Origin: Novipirellula aureliae
Lineage (GTDB): Bacteria; Planctomycetota; Planctomycetia; Pirellulales; Pirellulaceae
Direction of reading: 5' to 3'
DNA length: 64,000 nt
NCBI RefSeq assembly: GCF_007860185.1
Contig: NZ_SJPY01000001.1
Location: 268,659 to 332,658 of the forward strand
Part shown: in pieces, positions 1-10,254 of the stretch
Position numbering within the stretch: position 1 is the stretch's first letter
Layout of the letters: every line of letters begins with the position of its first letter
The notes under the pieces: generated by a model
Told to the model about the DNA's origin: nothing
Databases searched by the model: none
What the model saw: the letters and a program-made list of their open reading frames with translations, nothing else
Made by a program: the position numbers and the translations under genes

Positions 1-1
1 G

Positions 2-1897
2 TTTTGTACCGGAGCGATGAGTTTCGGCAGCATCAGCGCCGAGTCGCACGAAACGTTGGCGGTCGCCATGAACCGCCTCGGTGGCAAGAGCAATACGGGC
101 GAAGGTGGCGAAGATCCGCTTCGATTCTTGCCCCTCGCCAACGGCGATTCAAAACGGTCGGCGATCAAACAGGTCGCTTCGGGGCGTTTCGGTGTGACGA
201 TCGAATACCTGACGAATGCCGACGAGATTCAAATAAAAATCTCCCAAGGCGCCAAGCCAGGCGAAGGTGGCGAATTGCCAGGGAAAAAGGTCGACGAGAC
301 GATCGCTCGGATCCGTTACAGCACCCCTGGCGTTGGCCTGATTAGCCCGCCACCGCACCACGATATCTATTCGATCGAAGACCTAGCGCAATTGATTCAC
401 GACCTTAAAAACGCCAACCGGGCCGCTCGGATTAGCGTGAAATTAGTCAGTGAAGTTGGCGTCGGCGTGATCGCTTCAGGCGTCGCCAAGGCACATGCCG
501 ATCACATCTTGATCTCGGGCGATACCGGTGGAACCGGGGCTTCGCCGCTAACAAGTATCAAGCACGCCGGCTTGCCTTGGGAATTGGGCATTGCCGAAAC
601 CCATCAAGTCCTGGTACTCAACGATCTGCGTAGCCGTGTCGTCTTGCAAACCGATGGTGGTTTGAGGACCGGCCGCGACGTGGTGATTGCAGCGTTGCTC
701 GGCGCCGAAGAATTCGGTTTCTCCACAGCGCCGCTGATCACGCTCGGGTGCATCATGATGCGGAAGTGCCATTTGAACACTTGTCCGGTCGGCATTGCCA
801 CGCAAGACCCCGAATTACGGGCCAAGTTCACTGGCAAACCCGAACATGTTGTCAACTATTTGTTCATGGTGGCTGAGGAAGCACGCCGGATCATGGCGAA
901 GCTCGGTTTCCGTAAAATCTCCGAAATGACCGGTCGTAGCGATTGCTTGAAAACGGACGAGGCGATCAAACATTGGAAAGCCGATGGACTCGATCTGACA
1001 CCAATCCTACAACCTGCGAACAAGCCGCATTCAAAGGTCGACGTTCGCTGCACACAAAGCCAAGATCATGGTTTGGACAAATCACTCGATTTGACCGTTC
1101 TGCTCGACGCAGCAAAACCAGCTATTGAGTCGGGTGAACCGGTGCGAATTGAATCACCGATCGTGAACATCAACCGAACGGTTGGTACGATCCTCAGTAA
1201 TGAAGTTGCCAAAAAGTACGGCCAACCGGGGTTACCAGATGACACAATTGTATTGTCATTAAATGGTTCTGCTGGCCAAAGTCTCGGCGCCTTTTTGGCT
1301 CACGGCATCACCATTGAACTCGAGGGCGATGCAAACGATTACGTCGGCAAAGGCTTGTCGGGAGGGAAAGTGATCGTCTACCCACCGCGTGAAAGCAGCT
1401 TCGCAGCCGAAGAGAACATTCTCGTCGGGAACGTTTGCCTGTACGGTGCGACGGGCGGTGAAGCCTACTTAAGTGGGCGAGCTGCTGAACGTTTCTGTGT
1501 TCGCAACAGTGGTGCACGAGCGGTCATCGAAGGTGTCGGTGACCATGGATGCGAATACATGACTGGCGGACGGGTCATCGTTCTCGGGTCAACCGGACGC
1601 AACTTCGCAGCAGGTATGTCAGGAGGGATCGCTTATATTTGGGACACCAAAGGCGAATTCGCTTTGGACTGCAACTTAGCGACCGTGGAACTCGAGGCGA
1701 TCGAAACCGCTGAAGAGGAAGCGGAAGTCAAGGATATGATTCAGCGACATCATGAATACACCGATAGCAAGGCGGCTCGGCGAGCACTCGACAATTGGGA
1801 CCAATTCATGAGCCAATGCGTCAAGGTCATGCCAACCGATTACAAGCGAGTCTTGAAGGAGATGAAAGCGAAACAAGAGGAAGCCGCTCCAGCGTAA
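2..1897 (+). CDS. gltB: Glutamate synthase large subunit, C-terminal part (partial)
   Basis: The frame is open from the window edge, so the N-terminal glutaminase half lies upstream. The visible ~631 residues begin with [19 protein letters not shown], the start of the conserved FMN-binding synthase domain, so the first ATG (17) is internal. The [3Fe-4S] cysteines are seen in [15 protein letters not shown] (window residues ~255-269). The last third is the GXGXG beta-helix domain ([36 protein letters not shown]). The enzyme takes 2-oxoglutarate and ammonia released from glutamine and makes glutamate in the cytoplasm. It works with GltD, whose gene follows 192 bp downstream on the same strand. 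Identity is secure from these motifs; the missing N-terminus is only a window effect. Confidence 0.96.
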   Translation, partial: FCTGAMSFGSISAESHETLAVAMNRLGGKSNTGEGGEDPLRFLPLANGDSKRSAIKQVASGRFGVTIEYLTNADEIQIKISQGAKPGEGGELPGKKVDETIARIRYSTPGVGLISPPPHHDIYSIEDLAQLIHDLKNANRAARISVKLVSEVGVGVIASGVAKAHADHILISGDTGGTGASPLTSIKHAGLPWELGIAETHQVLVLNDLRSRVVLQTDGGLRTGRDVVIAALLGAEEFGFSTAPLITLGCIMMRKCHLNTCPVGIATQDPELRAKFTGKPEHVVNYLFMVAEEARRIMAKLGFRKISEMTGRSDCLKTDEAIKHWKADGLDLTPILQPANKPHSKVDVRCTQSQDHGLDKSLDLTVLLDAAKPAIESGEPVRIESPIVNINRTVGTILSNEVAKKYGQPGLPDDTIVLSLNGSAGQSLGAFLAHGITIELEGDANDYVGKGLSGGKVIVYPPRESSFAAEENILVGNVCLYGATGGEAYLSGRAAERFCVRNSGARAVIEGVGDHGCEYMTGGRVIVLGSTGRNFAAGMSGGIAYIWDTKGEFALDCNLATVELEAIETAEEEAEVKDMIQRHHEYTDSKAARRALDNWDQFMSQCVKVMPTDYKRVLKEMKAKQEEAAPA

Positions 1898-2089
1898 CTC
1901 TGCGGCGGATCCACGTCCCGAACCGCAATGGCTGGAGTGTAGTCATTCAACGACTCAAGAGGCGTGACGAGCAAAAAAAGCTTCGACTCCAACGCCTCAG
2001 CACACGCCCTTCGGCACAAGGTCGAAGGAGGCGGATCGCAAGCAACACCCAAATCCAAAAACAACCGTTAGAACAAGAGAGCTGAAACG

Positions 2090-3592
2090 ATGGGAAAGCC
2101 AACCGGATTCAAAGAGTTTGATCGTAAAAAGGTCGCATGGCGTTTGCCAGTCGTTCGGATCAACGATTACGACGAAGTCTATACCGAACCGAATGCCAAG
2201 CAATTGCAAGAGCAAGGCGCTCGATGTATGGATTGCGGCGTTCCGTTTTGCCAATCGAACAGCGGATGCCCAATCGATAACTTGATCCCCGAATGGAACG
2301 ACCTCGTTTATAACGATCGCTGGCAAGAGGCGATTGAGCGACTGCATAAAACCAACAACTTTCCCGAATTCACCGGTCGAACCTGCCCCGCACCGTGCGA
2401 GGGAGCTTGTGTTCTGGGAATCACCAACCCCCCAGTAACGATCAAGAACATCGAAAATGCAATCGTCGATCGCGCATGGGAAGAAGGCTGGATCAAGCCT
2501 GAACCACCAACGATGCGGACGGGTAAAAAAGTTGCAATCGTCGGCAGTGGACCGGCGGGCTTGTCGGCTGCAGATCAACTGAACAAGGCCGGCCACGAAG
2601 TGACCGTCTATGAGCGAGCCAACCGAATCGGTGGACTGCTTCAATACGGCATTCCAAATATGAAACTATCGAAAAAAGTGGTTCAACGACGCGTCGACAA
2701 GATGACCACCGAAGGAATCAAGTTTGTGACCGGTGTGAATGTCGGCAAAGACATCGACCCCAAGGAACTTGTCAACGATTCCGACGCGGTGTTATTGGCT
2801 TGCGGTGCGACGAAGCCGCGCGACCTGCCGATTCCAAATCGCGATGCCAAAGGCGTTCACTTTGCAATGGAGTTTTTAGCGGCCAATACAATGCAAAGTG
2901 TTCACGCCGACCAAATTGGTGACCGTTTCATTAGCGCCGAAGGAAAAGACGTGATCGTGATCGGCGGCGGTGACACGGGAACCGATTGTATTGGCACAGC
3001 CCTTCGTCATGGCTGCCGAAGCTTGGTCAACTTTGAATTGTTGCCGAAACCGCCGGCCGAACGCGGAGCGGACAACCCGTGGCCTGAATGGCCGCGAATC
3101 TACCGAGTCGATTATGGTCATGAAGAAGCGGAAGCGAAGTTCGGTCGCGACCCTCGCGAGTATCAAATCCTTAGCAAAGAGTTTCTCGTCGACGACGAGG
3201 GCAACCTTACTGGCATCAAGACCGTCGAAGTCCAGTGGACCAAGGGCGATGATGGCGGATGGAAAATGGCCGAAGTTGAAGGCAGTGAAAAGGATTGGCC
3301 CGCTCAATTGATTCTATTAGCGATGGGCTTCCTGGGACCGGAGCAGTACGTTGCCGATTCGCTAAACATCGAAGTCGATCCGCGTAGCAATTTCCAAGCC
3401 GAACACGGTCGGTTTGCGACGAATGTCGATGGAGTGTTTGCGGCCGGCGACTGCCGACGTGGCCAGAGTCTGGTGGTCTGGGCGATCAATGAAGGCCGCG
3501 GAGCGGCTCGCGCGATCGACATCTACCTGCAAGGTTCAAGCAATCTACCAGCGCCCGGGATCACGCTGGGCACCTCGCTAGAAATCGGCTAA
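2090..3592 (+). CDS. gltD: Glutamate synthase small subunit (NADPH-dependent)
   Basis: 500 residues, a normal length for GltD. The N-terminal [4Fe-4S] region has the expected cysteines ([36 protein letters not shown]; residues ~45-110). It is followed by the FAD site [13 protein letters not shown] (~150) and the NADPH site GGGDTGTDC (~295). The C-terminal FAD motif [19 protein letters not shown] is present. The subunit passes electrons from NADPH to the FMN/Fe-S centres of GltB. The ATG start is preceded by AGAGAGCTGAAACG, an acceptable ribosome site. The 192-bp gap to gltB is longer than usual for this pair and no other gene was found in it. The stop is followed by a G/C hairpin and a long palindrome. 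Confidence 0.96.
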   Translation: MGKPTGFKEFDRKKVAWRLPVVRINDYDEVYTEPNAKQLQEQGARCMDCGVPFCQSNSGCPIDNLIPEWNDLVYNDRWQEAIERLHKTNNFPEFTGRTCPAPCEGACVLGITNPPVTIKNIENAIVDRAWEEGWIKPEPPTMRTGKKVAIVGSGPAGLSAADQLNKAGHEVTVYERANRIGGLLQYGIPNMKLSKKVVQRRVDKMTTEGIKFVTGVNVGKDIDPKELVNDSDAVLLACGATKPRDLPIPNRDAKGVHFAMEFLAANTMQSVHADQIGDRFISAEGKDVIVIGGGDTGTDCIGTALRHGCRSLVNFELLPKPPAERGADNPWPEWPRIYRVDYGHEEAEAKFGRDPREYQILSKEFLVDDEGNLTGIKTVEVQWTKGDDGGWKMAEVEGSEKDWPAQLILLAMGFLGPEQYVADSLNIEVDPRSNFQAEHGRFATNVDGVFAAGDCRRGQSLVVWAINEGRGAARAIDIYLQGSSNLPAPGITLGTSLEIG

Positions 3593-3595
3593 GGG

Positions 3596-3618
3596 GGGGG
3601 AGAACGGACGCCCCCTTT
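3596..3618 (+). terminator. Possible gltD terminator hairpin
   Basis: GGGGG (3596-3600) and CCCCC (3611-3615) are separated by a 10-nt loop and followed by only TTT, three bases after the gltD stop codon. The stem is G/C-rich but the U-tract is weak. A rho-independent role is therefore an inference. Confidence 0.35.
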
Positions 3619-3620
3619 CC

Positions 3621-3676
3621 GTCGTGGATCTTGTTAAAGATCCTTTTGCGTCCGGATCTTTAACAAGATCCACGAC
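3621..3676. repeat. Palindromic element, GATC-rich family, copy 1
   Basis: Perfect 23-bp inverted repeat (arms 3621-3643 and 3654-3676) with the 10-nt loop TTTTGCGTCC. The arm core GGATCTTGTTAAAGATCC is itself a smaller hairpin (GGATCTT/AAGATCC, 4-nt loop). The element lies between the convergent genes gltD and GH57. The same arms recur at 6922-6979 and, amplified, at 35905-36380. It may act as a bidirectional terminator or be a small non-autonomous mobile element; neither is shown by the sequence alone. Confidence 0.85.
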
Positions 3677-3697
3677 TTGCGGCAAACGGGCGACCCC

Positions 3698-5863
3698 TTA
3701 CAAACGGATCGCCTGCGATTGGTGGACCACTGCTGTTTTTGGCTCGCATACCGCAGCCATCTCAATCTGGACGGCCCAGCGGCCTTCGGCATCGGCGTTG
3801 ACGATCCAGTGCGGTTGGACACAGACGCTTTGGTGCACCAATTCGAAACCCGACTCACTTTGACTGACGGTCGAGATCGGGAAGGCCCAAAGACCGCTCT
3901 TACGATCGATCTTTAGAGAAACGTCAATGCCCAACCAACGGTCGGAGAGACGGAGCCCATCGGCGTCACGCAAATCCAACTCTTCACCGAGTTGGCCGAG
4001 GTGGTTACCTTGCAGATCAGAAAAGTATCGATCGTCTGCACCGGATGGTAAGCCGGCAAAATTCATTTCCACCGCGAAATGCAAAGGCTTGTCTTGCGGC
4101 ACATCTTCTAGCAGGTAGGTGACCATCATTCGGTCGCTACCAGCTTCGAGCGTGACCGCTTTGGTCAATGTGATTGGGATCCCCCATGCGTTCCCGTCTC
4201 GTCGCATTTGCACTTGTACGCGATCGGCACCACGACGAAGCTTTGTTTCAAACGGCAATTCGACAAAGTCACCCCGTTCTTCCGCTTCGCCCCGTGCAAC
4301 CGATTCCAATGTCGCATCGGTATCGTAGAAATGATCCATCAAGCTCTTGCGTGCGTAGCGGTCGTACTGCAACCGTTGATCAAGGTCAGCCTGCTTAAAG
4401 ACAACTCGATCGTGGATACTCGCGACCTCGGCACCGCTTGCACTTGCACCTGCTAAAACCTTGCGGTGATAGTCCTCGGGGCGGCGTTGCAGTGTTGCCA
4501 ACAGATTGTGGCGAATATCACGAACGTCCAATTCGTACATCCGGCCACCTCGCCCCGGCGCAATCCAGGCACACAACCGATTGTTGCTAATCCGGACCTC
4601 CTGCAAACCATCGAAGTTGTAGTCCTCTGCGGCGGCCGTGACGGTTTGGTCGTTCATCCCTTCCAAATCCGACAACAAATTGTCGGCCGCGATCAGGTGT
4701 TCGTAGATCGCATTGCGAAGATGCGGCAAATAGACGCCGCCGAATGCACCATGCCAATAGGGGCAATTGCATTGACCTCGATAAAGGTGGTCACGGATTT
4801 CAGCGATTGCCGCGTTGTCGGCGACCTTTGTTTCGGCCTCCTTCAATCGGCGGCTAACGCTCATCATCCGAGCGTACATCTCGTTGGTTTCGTCATACTT
4901 TGACTTGAAATTCCGCCAATAGCCACCACGAATGAACGGCTTCAAGTCGCTCCACTGAGGATGATCAGCGATGGCGTGCGTGACATTATCAAACGTTGCT
5001 TGCGCTTCGGTGGGTAGCGCCCACTCGGTCATTTCGCGGTAGCTGCAATCGGGCAGATAGACCTTGCCAGCCGGAGGCGTCTTGGTAACGGCTTCGGCGA
5101 GGGATACGGTCTTTAACCACGAAGCGTTTTCGCAAAGTGCGGTGAAGAAAGATCGCAGCCAGCCCTGTTCATAAACATGCACCTTGGTATCGGGCCAAGT
5201 CCCAAATTTCTCACCATCATCCCCGAACGTCAAAACCGCGCCAGGTGACCGCTCGGCGAATTGCCGACAATGTTCAATGGTTTGGTCCGCCGATTGGAAG
5301 GGAATCGTATACCGAAGTCGCTCCGAGCCTGGAAATATCTTTAGCACACGACCGTCGTCCTCGGTCAAGAAGTAGCCGTTGAGTTCTTCATCGGACAACC
5401 CCGCAGCCCGGAAATGGTAGTCATCCAAAACGGTATACTCCATTTCGGCGTCAACGACATCGGATGTGAGCGACGATTCCCAAACCCGTTCCGGCATCCA
5501 CATCCCGCGTGGCCGAACACCTAGATTCCGATGCAGCCAATTGCTATAAGCATGAATTTGGCCGATACGGTCGCGTGATGGCAGCATCGTCATGATCGGT
5601 TCGTACTGTGGACCGCCAATGATTTCCACCCGTCCCGCGTCGACCAACATTCGCAAGCGATCGATATACTCAGGATGCCGCTCTGCCAACCAAATCATCA
5701 ACGGGCCGGAGGTATGAAGCGAAATCTGAAGGGCTTCAAATGGCTCGAAGACCTCCAAAAACGGCAGATAGCTGTCTTGATAAGCTTGTTCGAAGACGCC
5801 GTCAAAATTGCCAATGGGTTGATGGTTGTGCAGTACGAGGCACAAATATGCGTGTGGCGTCAT
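3698..5863 (-). CDS. GH57 family 4-alpha-glucanotransferase-like enzyme
   Basis: About 721 residues from the ATG at 5863. A longer reading from a TTG at 5947 adds 28 residues of no family character and was not chosen. The GH57 barrel starts at once with PHAYLCLVLHNHQP. GMWMPERVWES contains Glu125 and TFGDDGEKFG contains Asp216 (numbered from this start). They match the nucleophile and acid of the Thermococcus litoralis 4-alpha-glucanotransferase (E123, D214) with a constant offset of two. The remaining ~400 residues resemble the DUF1925/DUF1926 beta-rich domains of that subgroup. It should remodel alpha-1,4-glucans in the cytoplasm; no signal peptide is seen. Alpha-amylase activity is an alternative. 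It is transcribed towards gltD. Confidence 0.88.
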   Translation of the reverse strand: MTPHAYLCLVLHNHQPIGNFDGVFEQAYQDSYLPFLEVFEPFEALQISLHTSGPLMIWLAERHPEYIDRLRMLVDAGRVEIIGGPQYEPIMTMLPSRDRIGQIHAYSNWLHRNLGVRPRGMWMPERVWESSLTSDVVDAEMEYTVLDDYHFRAAGLSDEELNGYFLTEDDGRVLKIFPGSERLRYTIPFQSADQTIEHCRQFAERSPGAVLTFGDDGEKFGTWPDTKVHVYEQGWLRSFFTALCENASWLKTVSLAEAVTKTPPAGKVYLPDCSYREMTEWALPTEAQATFDNVTHAIADHPQWSDLKPFIRGGYWRNFKSKYDETNEMYARMMSVSRRLKEAETKVADNAAIAEIRDHLYRGQCNCPYWHGAFGGVYLPHLRNAIYEHLIAADNLLSDLEGMNDQTVTAAAEDYNFDGLQEVRISNNRLCAWIAPGRGGRMYELDVRDIRHNLLATLQRRPEDYHRKVLAGASASGAEVASIHDRVVFKQADLDQRLQYDRYARKSLMDHFYDTDATLESVARGEAEERGDFVELPFETKLRRGADRVQVQMRRDGNAWGIPITLTKAVTLEAGSDRMMVTYLLEDVPQDKPLHFAVEMNFAGLPSGADDRYFSDLQGNHLGQLGEELDLRDADGLRLSDRWLGIDVSLKIDRKSGLWAFPISTVSQSESGFELVHQSVCVQPHWIVNADAEGRWAVQIEMAAVCEPKTAVVHQSQAIRL

Positions 5864-6195
5864 ATTCTTCAAATTCAAAGTGAAAAAGGTGGATGCTGAA
5901 GTGGGGCGATCGGGAAGCTTTCCACTCGCTTTTGGCTGAGCAGACAACTTATTTGATACTATCGGTCCATTCGCTCTAATCGGTTCAGCTAAATTATAGG
6001 CTTCTTCGCTTCAATCCGTCAGCCGACGGTTGGCAATCGAGACCGTAGCCGAATACAAATGATAGCCAGCCCCCCTAATCAGCTCCCAAAGCGAGAAAAA
6101 GGTTGTTTGTCCCAATTTTCGCTCGCCGCGATGGATAGCCCCAGAAGTCCGTCCGAGGAAAAGACGGATATGGGCCTTCGATTGGAAGATTGGAT
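5864..6195. other. Intergenic stretch, GH57/phoU
   Basis: 332 bp between the start of the GH57 gene and the stop of phoU, both on the minus strand. On the minus strand a TATAATTT-like sequence near 5994-6001 could belong to a GH57 promoter, but no convincing -35 box was recognised. No ORF with family features, no repeat and no RNA structure was recognised. Confidence 0.4.
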
Positions 6196-6879
6196 CTATT
6201 TATTCTGCGGCAAATCAAAGAAAACACCGTGCTTATGACGGATGATCTCGCCTTCTACCAAATAGATTACATCTTCCGAAATGCTCTCGGCCAAATCACC
6301 AATGCGTTCCACATGCCGAGACGCGCTAAAGCAATGCACCGCTGGCTCGATTAGCTCGGGATCACGATTCATCATCTCGTGCAGCAGGTCGATCACAACT
6401 CGATTGAGCGTATCGACGATAGAATCGGTGCGAATCACGTCCGCCGCTTTCGCGGAGTCTTCTTCGACAAAAGAATCGAGCGCATTTCGAACCATCTCGG
6501 TCGCGGTCTGCACCATTTCGGACAATTCCGCTGGCGGTTGAAAGAGTGGAAAGCGATCCAGGGCGAGAGCTCGTTCGGCGATGTTACAGGCCAAATCCGC
6601 CATCCTTTCCAGGTCGCTATTTACCTTAATCACCGTCACGACCCGCCGTAAATCGCTGGCGACCGGTTGATAAAGAGCAAGCAATTTGAGGCACTCTTCT
6701 TCGATGTGGATCTCCGCATCGTCTACCTCCTTGTCGCTTGCGATGACTCGGTCCGCAAGGTCAGCTCGCCCCTGAACCAGCGATCGCACCGCTAATTGAA
6801 TCATCTGTTCGACACTCGCAAACTGGGTTACAAGGGATTGACGCAGAGCATCGAGTCCACGTTGCAGATGTTTTGACAT
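6196..6879 (-). CDS. phoU: Phosphate signalling protein PhoU
   Basis: 227 residues from the ATG at 6879 (MSKHLQRGLDALRQSL), typical PhoU length. The open frame runs on into the palindromic repeat at 6922-6979; that extension (GTG start) only translates the repeat and was rejected. Two three-helix PhoU repeats are visible, with metal-binding type motifs (ASDKEVDDAEIHIEEE around residue 50; IRTDSIVDTLNRVVIDLLHE around 145). PhoU couples the Pst transporter to PhoR-type sensing and represses the Pho regulon. It is the last gene of the minus-strand series pstS-pstC-pstA-pstB-phoU. A palindrome lies between pstB and phoU, so transcription through it may be attenuated. Confidence 0.93.
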   Translation of the reverse strand: MSKHLQRGLDALRQSLVTQFASVEQMIQLAVRSLVQGRADLADRVIASDKEVDDAEIHIEEECLKLLALYQPVASDLRRVVTVIKVNSDLERMADLACNIAERALALDRFPLFQPPAELSEMVQTATEMVRNALDSFVEEDSAKAADVIRTDSIVDTLNRVVIDLLHEMMNRDPELIEPAVHCFSASRHVERIGDLAESISEDVIYLVEGEIIRHKHGVFFDLPQNK

Positions 6880-6921
6880 AAAACGCAATCCAATTAGTGG
6901 GATTCGGCAAAAGGATTTTAT

Positions 6922-6979
6922 CGTAGTGGATCTTGTTAAAGATCCCCATGCAAAAGGATCTTTAATAAGATCCACTACG
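6922..6979. repeat. Palindromic element, GATC-rich family, copy 2
   Basis: 24-bp arms (6922-6945 and 6956-6979, one mismatch) with the 10-nt loop CCATGCAAAA. The arms are nearly identical to those at 3621-3676, while the loop differs completely but keeps its length. It sits between pstB and phoU inside a co-directional gene series, unlike the other two copies, which separate convergent genes. Confidence 0.85.
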
Positions 6980-7005
6980 GAGAATAAGTATGGATGAGTC
7001 GTCGC

Positions 7006-7911
7006 CTAACCGAACTTGCCGCTGACGTAATCTTCGGTTTGTCGGTGTTTAGGCTGCGTGAACATTTGCTTGGTATCGCTGAACTCGACAAGTCGACCAG
7101 CATAAAAAAATGCAGTTTGGTCACTCGACCGTGATGCCTGCTGCATATTGTGCGTCACAATGACAATCGAGTACTGTTCCTTAAGCTCATAAATCAGATT
7201 CTCAATCGCCAACGTACTAGCGGGATCGAGAGCGCTGCATGGCTCATCCATCAATAAAACCTCAGGGCCAACGGCGATCGCCCGAGCAATACAAAGTCGT
7301 TGTTGTTGACCGCCTGATAAGCCTAAAGCCGAACCGTGAAGGCGATCCTTGACCTCCTCCCAAACCGCAGCCTTTCGAAGCGACCACTCGACGAGTTCGT
7401 CGAGTTCCGATTTATTGAGTCGCATGTGAAGTCGAGGGCCAAACGCGACATTGTCATAGATACTCTTCGGAAACGGATTGGCCTTTTGAAAAACAATTCC
7501 CACGCGCCGTCGAAGATCGACGGTATCCGTTTGAGAACTCAAAATATCCAAATCTCCAAGCAGCACCTCTCCTTCGGCACGAGCCGATAGCACCGTGTCG
7601 TTCATACGATTGAACCAACGCAGTAGGGTGCTTTTCCCACAACCACTCGGCCCAATGAACGCCGTTACACTATTCTTTGGAATGTCGATTGAGATCGAAT
7701 CGAGCGCTTGAAAATAGCCGTACCAGGCACTTAGGTCACGGATACGAATCGCAACCGGCATGGTTGGATCGCCGTTGCTGTGAGTGGCCGAATCGGATTG
7801 GGCCGCCGCATGAGGTTCCGCATGAGGTTCCGCATTGGATCCCGCAGAGACTTCGCTTCGTTTTGTGTTCGTCACGGGCGTTGGCTTTCTTGCAGTTTCA
7901 GGCAACAACAT
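7006..7911 (-). CDS. pstB: Phosphate ABC transporter ATP-binding protein PstB
   Basis: 301 residues. Residues ~1-50 form a polar N-terminal extension absent from the ~257-residue E. coli PstB; the conserved part starts at [17 protein letters not shown]. Walker A is GPSGCGKST, the signature is [16 protein letters not shown] and Walker B is [13 protein letters not shown]. It hydrolyses ATP to drive phosphate import by PstA/PstC at the cytoplasmic face of the membrane. The ATG at 7911 is kept because no better in-frame start is obvious before the conserved part. It is 28 bp downstream of pstA and is likely co-transcribed with it. Confidence 0.95.
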   Translation of the reverse strand: MLLPETARKPTPVTNTKRSEVSAGSNAEPHAEPHAAAQSDSATHSNGDPTMPVAIRIRDLSAWYGYFQALDSISIDIPKNSVTAFIGPSGCGKSTLLRWFNRMNDTVLSARAEGEVLLGDLDILSSQTDTVDLRRRVGIVFQKANPFPKSIYDNVAFGPRLHMRLNKSELDELVEWSLRKAAVWEEVKDRLHGSALGLSGGQQQRLCIARAIAVGPEVLLMDEPCSALDPASTLAIENLIYELKEQYSIVIVTHNMQQASRSSDQTAFFYAGRLVEFSDTKQMFTQPKHRQTEDYVSGKFG

Positions 7912-7939
7912 GTTCGTCTTTCTCCAGTCGGTAATGTAC

Positions 7940-9205
7940 TTAACTTAGCGGTTTTTGCATCCGCTGGCGAATGACCACGGCAACGGCGTTAAAGGAAAGC
8001 AAAATCCCTAGTAAAACAATAATTCCACCCGCCGCCAGCTGGTGAAAATCTTCCTGCGGTCGGCTCGTCCAGTTATAAATTTGCAGCGGCATCACCGTGT
8101 AACTGTCCATCAAATGCTGAGGGGCAGTACGAATGTAGATAATCCCAGCAATGATCAGAATTGGTGCCGTTTCCCCGATCGCACGGCTCATTGCCAAAAT
8201 CGATCCTGTCATGATTCCTGGAATCGCCGAAGGTAGCGTCACGTTCCAAACGACTTGCCAAGGTGTCGCTCCGATCCCAAGAGCCCCATCGCGTAGTGAC
8301 GAAGGGACCCCCCGCAGTGCTTCTTGCGTGCTGATGATGATGACCGGAAGGATCACCAGCATTAGAGTCAAAGCCCCGGCCAGCACTCCGCGGCCGAGCG
8401 GCAGCTGAAAATAATACCAGGCCTTTTCGCTAATCCGTCCCGGCACCGCCGCCGAGTCGATGCCAGCGGAAAGCACTTCCGGATCCGTTGGCATTTCCTC
8501 CATCGTATCAACCACGTGGACCACGACCGGCACCAGCCGATTGCCATCGTTTTCAAACGCATTCATGCCTTGGGTTGGAACCGTTGGCGGATCGGCACGA
8601 TCGTCAACTGGCACGAGGAAGTAACGCTCATCGACCTCCTCGCCCATCGTCAAAAAGGGGTCGCTGCCTAAATTGGTAAATTGATCGTAATAGGTTGCAC
8701 CGATTTCCCAGGCTGCCTGTCCAGGCTTGGAAGCGTTGCCGAAAAACGAAAACATCGATACAAACGCTGTTAAGCCTAAGATTCCATAAACAACGCTTGG
8801 CACCCCTGCCAAATTGCTAATGTTCAATTGGATCACGCTGTAGCACCATGCCGCAATTTTCGTGCGCGGCTTGAATTCCTCAAGCAGGACGGCCGTTGCG
8901 ACTCCGATCGGCAACGTGATCATGGCGCAAAGAGCGCAAATCCATACCGTTCCCATCACCGCGGGGAACATTCCTGCATCCGCAGGGTCAGGCTCAGGCG
9001 TTCCACCGAGCAGCGTCCACGAGAGTACCGGAATGCCTTGATAGAGAATCGAGACCAGCAGTAAAACCAATACCATGACGGAAATGGTGGCGATGCCGAC
9101 ACACAATCGACGAAACCGAGCATCCGTTCGCATGCGGCGGCGGCTATCCGTCGGAGGTTTGCCGTCGGTTGGTCCCATCGGCGGATCGAGGGAAGAGTCA
9201 CTCAT
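7940..9205 (-). CDS. pstA: Phosphate ABC transporter permease PstA with long periplasmic insertion
   Basis: 421 residues against ~296 in E. coli PstA. The N-terminal tail and first membrane helix (residues ~33-55) are followed by two further helices. About 110 polar residues come next (~160-275; e.g. [27 protein letters not shown]). Then comes the regular permease core with the EAA-type loop ([20 protein letters not shown]) and the PstA-like [17 protein letters not shown]. The insertion falls in an extracytoplasmic loop by the helix count. It forms the phosphate channel with PstC. Its ATG overlaps the pstC stop codon by 4 nt (ATGA), so translation is coupled. Confidence 0.93.
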   Translation of the reverse strand: MSDSSLDPPMGPTDGKPPTDSRRRMRTDARFRRLCVGIATISVMVLVLLLVSILYQGIPVLSWTLLGGTPEPDPADAGMFPAVMGTVWICALCAMITLPIGVATAVLLEEFKPRTKIAAWCYSVIQLNISNLAGVPSVVYGILGLTAFVSMFSFFGNASKPGQAAWEIGATYYDQFTNLGSDPFLTMGEEVDERYFLVPVDDRADPPTVPTQGMNAFENDGNRLVPVVVHVVDTMEEMPTDPEVLSAGIDSAAVPGRISEKAWYYFQLPLGRGVLAGALTLMLVILPVIIISTQEALRGVPSSLRDGALGIGATPWQVVWNVTLPSAIPGIMTGSILAMSRAIGETAPILIIAGIIYIRTAPQHLMDSYTVMPLQIYNWTSRPQEDFHQLAAGGIIVLLGILLSFNAVAVVIRQRMQKPLS

Positions 9206-10170
9206 TCGTACGTCTCCCGGAACCGTTTTCGGATCACGTTACCAAACATCGTCAAGGATAACGTGATCAAGAACAACGTGAAGGCAACGGCATACATCGA
9301 ATAATATTCGGTTCCAAAATTGGAAACATCACCGCCCGCCATCTGAACCATAAAACCTGTCATTGTTTGTATTTCATCTCGAGGATCGATCGTTAATTGC
9401 GGTCGACTGCCTGCGGCCAAAGCGACAATCATTGTTTCGCCGATTGCCCGAGCAATGGCTAACAGAAACGCACTAATAATGCCGCTGAGCGCCGCGGGGA
9501 CGATAACCTTCACCGAAGCATCAAAGCGAGTCCCACCGAGTCCATATGCCGCATCGCGAAGCGATTTGGGGACCGCTTGCAGAGCATCTTCCGCAAGCGA
9601 GCAAACGGTAGGAAAACATAGAATGCCGACCGCAATCCCTGCGCTCATGGCGTTGTAGACGCTGAATCCGTCATGCAACCACTGCAAGATCGGCGTGATG
9701 GTTGTCAATGCAAAGAACCCGTAAACCACCGTGGGAATTCCCGCCAAAATCTCCAGTATCGGCTTGAGTGCATTGCGTACTTTTCGAGGTGCGTACTCAC
9801 TCAAATAGATCGCGGTGATCAGACCCAGCGGCAATGCAAAACACATCGCAATCGCCGTGATCAAGAGCGTGCCGCTGATCAATCCCCAAATTCCGAAACT
9901 CTTCGTCGCCCCAAGCAGCGGAGTCCACTGGGCCGATCCCAAAAAATTACCTAGCGTTACCTCCTCAAAACTGAAAAAGGTAATCGTTTCCCCCAGCAAT
10001 ACTCCGATGATGGCAAGAGTAATGAGAACGGAGAAAACGCCACAACAAATTAGCGAAAGAAAGATACCCTTCTCTCTTAGGCGCACAGCACTCAAACTCC
10101 GCCGCTGGCGAGCAAAGTAGCTGTCTATTCGCTGCTGTGCGAGAGGATCGTTAGTGAGTGCTGTAGACAC
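9202..10170 (-). CDS. pstC: Phosphate ABC transporter permease PstC
   Basis: 322 residues with six predicted membrane helices after a ~38-residue cytoplasmic N-terminus. The EAA-type cytoplasmic loop (DALQAVPKSLRDAAYGLGGT, ~residues 195-214) and IARAIGETMIVALAAG are diagnostic for PstC. It is the partner of PstA. The frame opens with GTG at 10170 and no in-frame ATG precedes the first helix closely, so the start is moderately certain. It lies 84 bp downstream of pstS and overlaps pstA by 4 nt. Confidence 0.94.
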   Translation of the reverse strand: MSTALTNDPLAQQRIDSYFARQRRSLSAVRLREKGIFLSLICCGVFSVLITLAIIGVLLGETITFFSFEEVTLGNFLGSAQWTPLLGATKSFGIWGLISGTLLITAIAMCFALPLGLITAIYLSEYAPRKVRNALKPILEILAGIPTVVYGFFALTTITPILQWLHDGFSVYNAMSAGIAVGILCFPTVCSLAEDALQAVPKSLRDAAYGLGGTRFDASVKVIVPAALSGIISAFLLAIARAIGETMIVALAAGSRPQLTIDPRDEIQTMTGFMVQMAGGDVSNFGTEYYSMYAVAFTLFLITLSLTMFGNVIRKRFRETYE

Positions 10171-10254
10171 AGTAATTCATATAGTTAGTGGCTTGTTTAA
10201 ACGCGTGGCGAGAGGAGGCAAACGCTTTGCCTGATATCACTCAAACGCGAACCC

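Noticed and set aside
1997..2644. 215-codon minus-strand frame over gltD
   Set aside because: It is antisense to a clearly conserved gene and has no family features of its own.
3624..3863. Plus-strand open frame starting MDLVKDPFASG
   Set aside because: It is a translation of the palindrome followed by antisense of the GH57 gene.
6880..6975. N-terminal extension of PhoU (MDLIKDPFAWGS)
   Set aside because: It is only a translation of the palindromic repeat from a GTG; the normal PhoU start MSKHLQRG is at 6879.
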